From contig NC_023754.2 in assembly GCF_000499845.2 (NCBI RefSeq), positions 10,086,584 to 10,150,583 of the forward strand: a stretch of DNA of 64,000 nt, given 5' to 3'. The position numbers were made by a program, and so were the translations under genes. How positions within the stretch are numbered: position 1 is the stretch's first letter; each line of letters begins with the position of its first letter. The stretch comes from Phaseolus vulgaris (Eukaryota > Streptophyta > Magnoliopsida > Fabales > Fabaceae). The notes under the pieces were generated by a model that was not told the origin of the DNA, searched no databases, and worked only from the letters and a program-made list of their open reading frames with translations. Shown here one piece after another: positions 26,216 through 35,890 of this stretch.

Positions 26216-26400
26216 AGAACTCACCTCAACGTCTAAGTCTTTATTTTGACATTACCTCTGTTAACTGTTTCTGGGCGTCTTGTGCGTTGTGCACAAGACT
26301 TTGGTTTTATTTTCTGCACCACTGATCTGCTTTCTGTTGCATACTGACTTATGCGTTTATTTTCTCTCTGAGCTAACCCATGCATCTTTGCTTTATGCAG
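26216..26400 (+). other. Truncated intron of element B's antisense ORF
   Basis: The sequence ends in a pyrimidine-rich tract and GCTTTATGCAG, a good plant splice acceptor (AG at 26399-26400). The same exon start follows in element A. The CRM insertion removed the donor side. Confidence 0.5.
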
Positions 26401-27884
26401 ATCGTATGTTGGGCCAAGGAAAACTTGCTGAACTGAGGGCACTCGCCCGAGCCCACGGGTTGGCATCGGGTTCCCAAACCGTGCCAAACTCGGTGGTGGA
26501 GATCGCCACCGCACAGGGCAGATCGCCACCCAAAGGCCCAACTCCTCCCGAGGTCCAACCCGCCAACCAGCGCAAAAAGCTTATCCTCAGGAAACCAAAG
26601 AGGAAAGCCCCCCAAGTAGTCCATGAGGAAGAAGAAGAAGATGATGAGGCGACAGAAGATGGCCTTGTCACCAAGAGGAAGAGGGTGGTGCCTTCTTCAC
26701 CATCAGCTCCACCTCCACTTCCAACATCAACACCGCCATCCACACCAGCTCCGCCTCCAACATTGCTTCCTCCACCAGCTCCTGCCTCGCCAGTCCAAGC
26801 GATTCCATTGGCGTCTGCGCCTCCTGTGGTTGAGGCCGCCGAAGCCAACTTCATGGAGAACCCCCCGAGCACCTCCACACCTTATGTATCAGCTGGAGGG
26901 GGTCCTCCTTCAAACGCCTCAACCGCAAACGCTGCACCAGTCGGGGATTAAGGTGCTCACCACTCTCCAATTCTTATTACTGAATCCCCAACGTCGCCAC
27001 CACGCCAAGAAGCACCCGCTGAGCAACCAACTCAAGAAGGTGGCAGCGAAAACCAACAACAAGCCCACCCGGTGCCTCCACAAGCAAACCTCTCTCTTGA
27101 GGTCAAGAGGATGTGGGAGCCCTTCTCAGCAAAACTAAAGATGATGGCGGAGGATTTCCCCTCCATTATATCTAAAGTTGTGGAGAGCTCCACCAGGAAG
27201 CTCCAGGATGACCTCTTCACACTCCGAGCTGAGAATAACTCCATAAGGATTGAGGCGGAGAGGTTATCCTGCAATCTGACACTCGCCGAGATCGAGCACT
27301 CCCGAGTAGAAGATGCCATGAGCACCGAGCTCCGGGTGGCGCGCAAGGAGGCCACCGATCTACGCCATAAGGTGCAGCTCTTGGCTCAAGAGAAAATTGA
27401 GCTGGAGAGCAAGCTAGTACCTTATCGCGTCAAAGTGGCTGACCTGGAGGCCTTGATTAAAACTGACGCCGCCAAGGTGAAGAAGCTCGAACAAAGGTCA
27501 ACCGATCGGGAGGTCTTCCTGGAGAAGGTGGAAAAGGAGAGAGACGACACCGTGGCCAAGCTTGCCGAAGCCAACAAAGAGAACGGGAAGATCGCCGCTG
27601 AGCTGGCCCAGGTGCAGGCAGAATCCAAGAAGGTTACTAAAGACCTTCTTCAAGCTCAGGAAGAAGTTGAAGAACTTAAGAAGCAAGCTGAAGAGCTAAA
27701 GCAGCAGAATGAGGGGCTAAAGAAACAAATCGAAGAACTTGAGCTGAGCTCTGCCCAGATTCTTGCTGCTGGATTCGAGGCCGCCCGGGAACAGTTCGCC
27801 TGTCTGTTCCCCGATCTAGATCTTACCATGCTGTCTCTCAACAACGAGGTGGTGGACGGGAAGGTTGTTCCTGCTGAAGACTGA
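26401..27884 (+). pseudogene. Antisense ORF of element B, exon 2 (coiled-coil protein, one in-frame stop)
   Basis: Open frame opposite to gag-pol. It starts after a splice acceptor with RMLGQGKLAELRALARAHG, then a basic and acidic stretch (RKPKRKAP, EEEEEDDEATEDG) that looks like a nuclear signal, then a proline/serine-rich linker. A long coiled coil runs over about 27220-27760, rich in K, E and L heptads. The C-terminal motif is GFEAAREQFAC-LFPDLDLT, shared with element A. One TAA at 26949-26951 interrupts an otherwise continuous frame, and exon 1 is lost. It is comparable to the extra antisense ORFs of Grande- and Retand-like elements. Its role is unknown; DNA or RNA binding and oligomerisation are guesses from composition. 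Confidence 0.72.
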
Positions 27885-28613
27885 TTGATTCCCTCCATCC
27901 ACTACCTTTATGCTTTCCCCTTATATATGATTGTAATAAACTTTCTATTTTTCTGTACATGTGCCTTGAACTGATATTCACTTTATGACAAACTGATGTT
28001 TATTTTATGATAAGGTCTTTGTATTCTTCTCGTAACTTCTAAGTCTGCTTTATCTTTCCTTGCACAATTTTCTTCAAGAAATTAACTTAGCAATTCCGTA
28101 AGCGCGATCATATACTTAACTGCTTCGAACCACTGACTTTCGAATAAAAACTCTCTAACAACTTGCAACCTTAAGGTAACGAACCTTAGCCTGAAATCAC
28201 TCTTCAAACAACGAACTTTAACTCAACTAATGGCTTAAGACACCGCTCACCCGACCTGCTTCATCAAAACGGGTCTTTAACTTTCTTGCCACTGCTTGAA
28301 CTTTTCCTGGTCGTCAAAGACTCTTGGCGATATCAGCTTCTTCCTGGCCTCATAACTTGGCCATTGTTCCTTCATCTGGGGGTAGAGGCGCCTTTCGGAT
28401 CCTTCTCTACCTCCCTGATCTTCAGAACAAGAGACCGGGTGGCTAGGCGTTCTCTTCGAACCTACCTTAGCCACCCTCCAAACTTCTTCCGCCCTTTGCA
28501 CCATACCTGAACTCGTTCGAGACGAGAAGGATTTTATCTTGCCTGAACTCACTCATGGGCGAGAAGGTCTTTAACTCGCCTGAACTCGCCCATAGGCGAG
28601 AAGGTCTTTAACT
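27885..28613. other. Non-coding stretch between antisense ORF and repeats (element B)
   Basis: No supported gene. AT-rich sequence with an AATAAA-like GTAATAAAC near 27,934-27,942 could be the poly(A) region of the antisense transcript. From 28,500 onward GCCTGAACTCGC...GGCGAGAAGGTCTTTAACT repeats begin. Confidence 0.4.
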
Positions 28614-28806
28614 CGTGCCTCTACATTGCCTCAGGGGTTACATCTCCTCTCCCCCAGAAACACTGAGGACTTTTCGCTGGTGCCTCTACATTGCCCCAGG
28701 GGTTACATCTTCTCCCCCCCCAGAAACACTGAGGACTTTTTACTGGTGCCTCTACATTGCCCCAGGGGTTACATCTTCTCCCCCCCAGAAACACTAAGGA
28801 CTTTTC
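28614..28806. repeat. ~64-bp tandem repeat, three copies (element B)
   Basis: Three units start GGTGCCTCTACATTGCC or nearly so and contain CAGGGGTTACATCT, a C-run and CAGAAACACTGAGGACTTTT. They differ mainly in C-run length. They form part of the variable 3' region. Confidence 0.85.
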
Positions 28807-28890
28807 ACTCTTCCTCGCCTGCACTCGCTCGACGGCGAGGAGGTCTTTATCTCGCCTCAGGGCGCGCGAGGGCGTTGAGGTCTTTTAACT

Positions 28891-29015
28891 GGTGCCTCCG
28901 ATCGCCAAAAGACGATGAGGACTTTAACTTTAACTGGTGCCTCCGATCGCCGAAAGACGATGAGGACTTTAGCTTTAACTGATGCCTCCGATCGCCGAAA
29001 GACGATGAGAACTTA
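28891..29015. repeat. 45-bp tandem repeat, three copies (element B)
   Basis: Units start at 28891, 28936 and 28981 with (GGT/GAT)GCCTCCGATCGCC followed by (A/G)AAAGACGATGAGGACTT. The monomers are nearly identical. They are the same sequence family as the 57-bp repeats of A and the 47-bp repeats of C. Confidence 0.9.
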
Positions 29016-29264
29016 GAAACTTTTTAGAAAGCATGCAACATATCTTTAACTTGCCTTAAATCACATATAAGTGACAAGGTCTTTCTTCAAAACTTTCGGA
29101 AAACAACAAGCATGCAATCTAAAACAACTTTAAGCTTCAAAAACTCTTCTTTATTGGGTGGCCTCATTAAAAACCCTCCTTAGGGAAAAAAGAGTGCCCC
29201 CTTCAAACTGTTTTAACAGAAACATTGTAATATAACTTCGTGTTTGTCTTTACTTACAAAGTTC
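29016..29264 (-). other. Integrase-proximal untranslated region of element B
   Basis: Holds the conserved stretch around ATTGGGTGGCCTCATTAAA at about 29154-29172. It is also present downstream of integrase in A (4584-4602) and, in reverse, in C (39675-39693), although the surrounding region is hypervariable. No ORF. Confidence 0.45.
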
Positions 29265-32200
29265 TTAACTGTAATATAACTTGAGGTGTGTGGCGTTCCA
29301 AGTGGGAGGAATCGCCCCTCCTTCCAATGTCTCTAAGCGGTAGGCGCCGTTCCCGAGCACCTCGGTTATTCTGAACGGTCCCGTCCACTTAGGCAACAGC
29401 TTATTCTCCATCTCATACTGGTGGGCTTTCCTCATCACCAGGTCGCCCTCTCTGAACTGTCTCGGCATCACCTTCGAGTTATATCTTCGTTCAATCCTTC
29501 TCTTCACCGCCTCAGCTTTTAACCTCGCCTCTTCCCTGACCTCATCCAATAGATCCAGGTTCAACCTTCTCTCCTCATTCGAGTCTTCCTCTACGAAGTT
29601 CTGGAATCTCGGCGAGCTCTCCTGGATCTCCACTGGAATCATTGCGTCACACCCATAGACCAAGCTGAACGGGGTCTCATGGGTTCCTGACTGCTCGGTG
29701 GTGTGGTACGCCCAGACTATACGGGGTACCTCCTCAGCCCAGCTTCCTTTGGCTTTCTCTAGCCTTCTCTTCAAACCTCTTAGCAACACCCGATTGGCTG
29801 ACTCTACTTGACCATTCGTCTGAGGGTGCTCGACGGATGCAAACACTTGTTGAATTCCCACCCCTTCGCACAGCTTCTTCAACAGGTGACTTGCAAACTG
29901 AGTCCCATTGTCCGACACCAGGCGCTTGGGCACACCAAACCGGCACACAATGTTCTTCCACACGAAACCTTCGACCTTGTGTGCGGTGATCTGGGCCACT
30001 GGTTCTGCTTCGATCCACTTGGTGAAATATTCAATCGCCACCACCAAGTACTTCATCTGCCTGATCGCCAGCGGGAAAGGTCCCAGGATGTCGATTCCCC
30101 ATGTATGAAACGGCCAAGGGCTGTAGATCGACTTCAACTCCTCGGGAGGCGCCTTGTGCCAATCGACGTGCTGTTGGCATTGTTTGCAACACTGCGCATA
30201 CCTCTTGCAATCTTCTCTCATCGTTGGCCAATAGTAACCTGCACGGAGAGTCCTTGCGGCCAGAGCTCGACCCCCGACGTGGCTTCCGCATATCCCTTCA
30301 TGGAGCTCTGCCATAATTCTCGTGCATTTCTCGCCATGCACGCATTCCAGGAGTGGGTGAGTGAACCCAAACCTGTACAACTCGCCATCAATCAATGTGA
30401 ACTTGCTAGAATTCTTCTTTATCTTCCTAGCCTCTGCTGTATCCAGCCGGAGAAGGCCATCTGCCAGGCACCGCTTGTACTGTGTTATCCAGGTGTCTGG
30501 CTCATGCGTAGCGCAGACCTGCGTCATGTTCACCTTCTCTCCTCGACATGCTCTAATTCTCGGCGATCTCAATGTCTCTTGAGTCAAGGATTTGTGACTC
30601 CTCGTCGCTTTCTCCGTCGACTTGCTTATCTGAAGAACCAGGTGATCTGCTACAAATGCTCTCGGCGTCTTCAGAGTTTCTTGAATCACCGTCCTCTGCC
30701 TACCCCCCTTGCCTGAACTGGCGAGCTTAGCTAGCAAGTCAGCTCGGGCATTCTGCTCTCTGGGCACATGCACCACTTCAAAGGAGGCAAAGGAACTCTT
30801 CAATTCCTGCACATACTCCAGGTAAGCCGCCATTTGTGGATCTTTAGCCTAGAACTCGCCTGTTACTTGCCCCGTGACTAGCAGCGAGTCACTCTTAGCC
30901 ATCAGCACCTTGGCTCCCATCTCCTTGGCCAGCAAAATTCCGGCGATCAGCGCCTCATACTCTGCTTGATTGTTGCTGGCCTTGAAGGCAAACCTCAAAG
31001 ATTGTTCGATTAGCACGCCGTTGGGTCCTTCCAAGATGACTCCAGCACCGCTACCCTGCTGGTTCGACGATCCATCCACCGAGAGCACCCAACGGAAATC
31101 GTCCCCTTCAACTCGTGTCGCCTCAGATGAGAGCTCAACCACGAAATCTGCGAAAATCTGTCCCTTAATCGGACCTCGGGGCTCATGCTTAATATCAAAC
31201 TCCGACAGCTCTACCGCCCACTTCACCATCCTCCCAGCAACGTCAGGCTTCTTCAAGACCTTCTGGATGGGCAAGTTAGTCATCACCAGTATCGTGAAGC
31301 TATGGAAATAGTGGCGTAACCTCCTCGCCGAAAATACCACAGCCAGTGCAGCCTTTTCCAGGGCCTGATATCTCGTTTCGGGGCCCTGCAGCACCTTACT
31401 AACAAAATAAATAGGCTTTTGAGCCTGATCTTGATCCTGGGCGAGCACCGCACTCACCGCTCTCTCAGTTACAGCAAAATACAACCTGAGAGGGGTTCCC
31501 ACCAGCGGTTTGCACAAAACCGGCGGGCTCGCCAGGTACTCCTTCAGCTTGACGAAGGCTTCCTCACACTCCTTCGTCCAAGCAAATTTGTTATTGCGCC
31601 TTAAACACTGGAAATAGGGATGGCCCTTCTCTCCGCTAGCTGACACGAAGCGAGATAGGGCGGCCATCCGACCTGTGAGCTGCTGCACTTCCTTCACGGT
31701 GGCTGGGCTCCTCATTGCCAAGATGGCGGCACACTTATCCGGGTTGGCCTCTATTCCTCTTTCAGTTAAGAGAAATCCCAGGAACCTTCCAGCCTCCACG
31801 CCAAAGATGCATTTCTCTGGATTCAGCTTCAACCTAAACTTGGCGATCGTCGTGAACAATTCCTCCAAGTCCGCAACGTGCTTGCTTTTCTCTGGCGAGG
31901 TCACGACCATGTCATCCACATACGCTTGCACATTCCTTCCCAGCATCGGTGCAAGTACTCGATCCATCAACCTCTGGTACGTGGCCCCCGCATTCTTCAG
32001 CCCGAACGGCATCACCTTGTAGCAGTAGCACGATCTCTCGGTCATGAAGGCAGTCTTCTCTTCATCCATGGGATGCATCTTGATCTGGTTATACCCCGAG
32101 AAGGCATCCAGGAAACTCAACAACTTGCACCCTGCAGCACTATCCACCAGGGCGTCTATGCTTGGTAAAGGATATGAGTCCTTTGGACAAGCCTTATTTA

Positions 32201-34676
32201 GATCAGTGAAATCGACGCACATGCGCCATTTCCCGTTGCTCTTCTTCACCAGCACGACATTGGCCAGCCACTCAGGGTACTGGACTTCCCTGATGTGGCC
32301 TGCAGCGAGGAGTTTCTGTGTTTTGTCTCTGATCGCCTGCCTTCTCTCCTCATTGAACTTTCTTCTCCTCTGCCGCACTGGTCTCACCAAGTTGTCCATT
32401 GCCAAATGATGGCACAAGAAGTCGGGATCGATCCCGGGCATGTCCGAAGCGGACCATGCAAACGCATCCAGATGTCGTTCTATCACCTTGGCGATCTGGT
32501 CCTGGAACTCAACCTCCAGGGATCTTCCCAACTTGAAGATCTTTCCCCCGATCTCTCTCTCGAGCCACTGCTCGACGGGTTTTGGCCTGGTTTCTCTGGC
32601 GATCACCGCCCTGGCGATTCCCAACTCCCTCGCTTCCTCAGGGCGATTCCTCGCCTCTTCTTCCTCCAGACCGGCGTTCCCCTCCCCCAGCTCAGCATCC
32701 ACCATCACCACGTCTCTTCCGGCGATCTCTTCTATTACCGTCGATCTGGGCTTCACACCGGGAGGCGGGGTGGTTGTTACGTAACTTACCGACCTCTTGT
32801 TTTTCAGGCTATTCTCATAGCACTTCTTCGCTTCTTTCTGGTCGGATTTGATGGTGATCACCACCCCCTCCATAGATGGCAACTTCACCTTCATGTGCCG
32901 GGTCGACGGTATAGCGCCTATCTTGTTGAGCGTGGGTCTGCCCAGCAGGATGTTGTATGCTGAAGGAGCATTTACGACAAGGTATTTGATTTTTTCCGTT
33001 CTCGAACCCGCCTCATCTGTAAACGTAGTCCTCAACTCAATGTACCCCCTGACCTCTACCTGGTCGCCAGCGAAACCATACAAACACCCTCCATAGGGCC
33101 TCAGCTGGTCAAGGGGTAGTTCAAACTGCGTGAAAGTCGGCCAGAACATCACGTCTGTCGTGATCAACGAGATGACTATGGGATCGTTGTCATGAGGCAC
33201 AACGTCCCGAAGGTCTTGCTTGGTGAACGTAATGTCTACATCCGGCGAGTGGTCTTCAAACATATCCACCGTCATCACAGACCTCGCGTACTTCTTTCTC
33301 TGCGATGCAGTGCATCCACCACCCGAGAAACCCCCTGCAATGGTGTGGATTTCCCCGTGTGTAGGCATCTCATGCTGCTGAGCCTCTCCACCTGCTGGTT
33401 GGGAGCTCGACGCGCCCCCCGTCCTTCTATCCAGCAAATAGTCATTTAGGAACCCGCTCTTAACCAGATCGTCGAGCTGGTATCCTAAAGCCAAGCACGA
33501 ATCCACGGTGTGGCCAAAGCCCTGGTGAAACTCACACCAGGCGTCTGGCTTTGGTCCTAGCACCTTGTCGCCTACCTTCTCGGGCGCTTTCAACCTAGCT
33601 GATATGTTGGGAATGGCGATCAGGTCCGCCAATCCCATGACAAACTTGTGCTTAGGCGGGCGATTGTATTCCCGGCGTGCTGGTTGCGGGCGTCCTTGGC
33701 CCCTGCCCTTGTTCTTCCTTGGATCATAAGGATGGCGAGTCCTCTGATCCCTTCTGGCCGCCGCTGTCTCCAGCACCCTCTGTGGCTGGATCCTGGTCTG
33801 GGCACGTGGCCTAGCGGGAGCCACGCTCCCTCTCTTCTCGGCGACTTCACTCTCGTCGGCGATGTGGGCCACCGCAAGTCGCCTAACCTCAGCAAACGTG
33901 GCGGGGTGAGCCCTGATCAATGCCTCGCAGAATGGTCCCGGCAGCACGCCCTTCTTAAATGCGTAGACCAGCATTTCCTCATCTTTGGCCGGCGATCTGA
34001 CCATCTGCGCCCCAAAACGATTCAGGTAGTCCCTAAGGGACTCTCCCTGATACTGCCTTATATCAAACAAATCATAAGACACCCTGGGCGGTGCCTTATT
34101 CACGATGTACTGCTCGACGAAAATCTTTGAAAACTGTTGGAAGTTGGTTATGTGACCTGTAGGCAGGCTCACAAACCATTCCAGCGCCGTTCCCTGAAGT
34201 GTGCTCACGAACATCTTGCAGTACACGGCGTCTGATCCTCCTGACAGCATCATCTGCGTATGGAACGTGGTGAGATGAGCCTCAGGATCCTCCACGCCGG
34301 TGAAAACAGCCTTAACAGGTACCACACTCGCAGGAATAGGCGTGTCAGTAATCGCCTGAGCGAAAGGCATAGGAAAAACACGAGGCGGCATTGACGGCGC
34401 GACCTCTTCAGCAACTGGACGCCCTCGCTGCTCCTGAAGAGCTTGACGCAGCTCTTCAGTCACTTTGCTAAGCTCATCATTCCTGGCCCGAGAGGCGACC
34501 AGGTCCTCATGCATTCTCGCCTGTTCTATGCGCGAGGCTTCCACATTCGCCTGCAACGAACGCATAATCTCCACCATCTGCGCCAAGGTCATGGCGCTGG
34601 CGCCTTCAGCAGCAACGGGCGCAACTGGACTTGAACGGTTGCTTCTCATTTTTCTCATGAAAACTTGGCAATTCAC
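29265..34676 (-). pseudogene. Gag-Pol of element B: near full length, one in-frame stop, protease core deleted
   Basis: A 1275-residue frame (34676-30849) is followed, in the same frame after a TAG at 30849-30851, by 522 residues to 29265. The true start may be the ATG at 34658 (MRKMRSN). Gag has the zinc knuckle C381-x2-H384-x4-H389-x4-C394. Reverse transcriptase spans about 790-990 with YVDD at 919-922. The first RNase H lacks the usual first aspartate (LYFAVTE). The second RNase H has D1201, E1239 and D1263. Integrase is complete after the stop, with zinc finger and D-D-E. The stop replaces a glutamine codon seen in A and C. At about residue 507 the ~15 residues that hold the protease catalytic DQGS in element A are missing in frame, so the element could not process its own polyprotein. 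Confidence 0.92.
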
Positions 34677-35050
34677 AGAGTGTAATGAACAACACTTCCC
34701 TCAGCGACGATCGATTCAGCGATCAATCGGTCAAAACTTCGCGAAACTCCGCAAGAAAACTCAAGAACACAGCGAACCTCCACAGAAACCTGCAACTCCA
34801 CCAGAAACCACCGCTTCTCCCACGAAAAACCAAACGAGCCAAAGAACTCAAATCTCACCGAACAAATCTCGCGTAAGCAGCAGAAAACTTCACTTCACCG
34901 AACAAAAACCCAAATGAACGGTGGAAAACGCGAAATCACCGAACAAAACCTAGATGAACAGCGAACAGCGGTTGCACCAGCACATAACCACACAGAAAAC
35001 TACGAAAACCTCCAAGAACTCACGCTGTGGATGGGAACAGGTTTTACACG

Positions 35051-35068
35051 GCCCCACGGTGGGCGCCT
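35051..35068 (-). other. Primer-binding site of element B (tRNA-Lys type, one mismatch)
   Basis: The minus strand reads AGGCGCCCACCGTGGGGC two bases inside the LTR. It is identical to element A's site except for the first base (A for T), which would unpair the tRNA 3' terminal A. Confidence 0.7.
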
Positions 35069-35070
35069 GA

Positions 35071-35890
35071 TGATCCTGCCTGTTGACCAAAACGTTGGAG
35101 CTTGCCTCGTCAAACTTGGATCGACGTGTGCACCGCGTTAACCTCCGTCCTTCGTCACGATCCAGCTCAAGAACCTGCAAAAGAACATAGCGGCGCCGCT
35201 GCGGCCGATCGCACTCCAACGCCCAAGTCAGTGACTGAACCACCAAATACTTCAAGAGTAACACTCAAGAACTCTCAAGGAACCGTGAACCAGTTCTCTC
35301 TCACAGTATACTCAAGAACTCGCAAGCGTAAAGAAGACAATCTGAACGTGCGTACCTCAGAAGTTCGTTGGGAAACCCTTATATACCTGGGCACTTTCTC
35401 TCTCCTGGCAGTTACACATCTGGACACGTGGCTCGCATCCAGCTGTACACGTGCCATCATCTGGAGCCTCCTTGACTTGGGCGCTGCTTATGACTCTCTT
35501 TTGGCTAAGTTACTTATGCATGACACTACTCAGTGCATAGCTGTCCTGGAGTGCGATCTCTGCTGGATTGGCGAGCTAGGGTGCCTTCGTACACACCTTC
35601 CCTGTGGTCTCACCGGCCGCCTTCATAATCTGCACCACCTTCATCTTCGGCGATGTGCTTGCTTCGGCGATCTCTAATCACTTGGTCGCCTGAGTTTACA
35701 TCTGGCGACTTCATCTTTAACCCGGTGACCGCCGGTTCTGGTATGCTGGAGATCGAAGCACGCCAACTTAATAACTGACGACTTCACGAACCCCCCGACT
35801 TCCTTCCCTTCTGCCAACCTGGCGTCTTATCAACACGCCTATACCATAGCTTGATGCCACGTCACCACTTCCGACTACCAGGGCGGTACA
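35071..35890 (-). repeat. 5' LTR of element B (820 bp)
   Basis: On the minus strand it starts TGTACCGCCCTGGTAGTCGG at 35890 and ends CAACAGGCAGGATCA at 35071. The ends match the LTR of element C (TGTACCGACCAGG...GGCAGGATCA). Two CACGTG boxes (35448-35453 and 35425-35430) precede a TATA-like AGGTATATAAGG (35377-35388, minus strand). The next base outward (35891) is already element C coding sequence. Confidence 0.85.

Larger units (their letters stand above)
26216..35890 (-). mobile_element. Element B: Tat-lineage LTR retrotransposon, 3' end lost at the CRM array
   Basis: Read leftwards from 35890 the order is complete 5' LTR, primer site, gag-pol, tandem repeats, then a plus-strand antisense ORF cut at 26216 by the CRM array. 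Exon 1 of that ORF and the whole 3' LTR are missing from this side. I do not find them on the far side of the array near 11,680, so they were probably lost by recombination between CRM copies. B's LTR abuts element C's gag/protease coding sequence, so B most likely inserted into C. Confidence 0.87.

Noticed and set aside
26280..26400. N-terminal extension of the antisense ORF of B upstream of 26401 (hydrophobic residues, MCVVHK...)
   Set aside because: It lies in the intron before a strong splice acceptor and has no counterpart in element A's coding sequence.
29808..30716. 302-codon plus-strand open frame
   Set aside because: Antisense shadow of element B's integrase region; codon pattern follows the sense frame.
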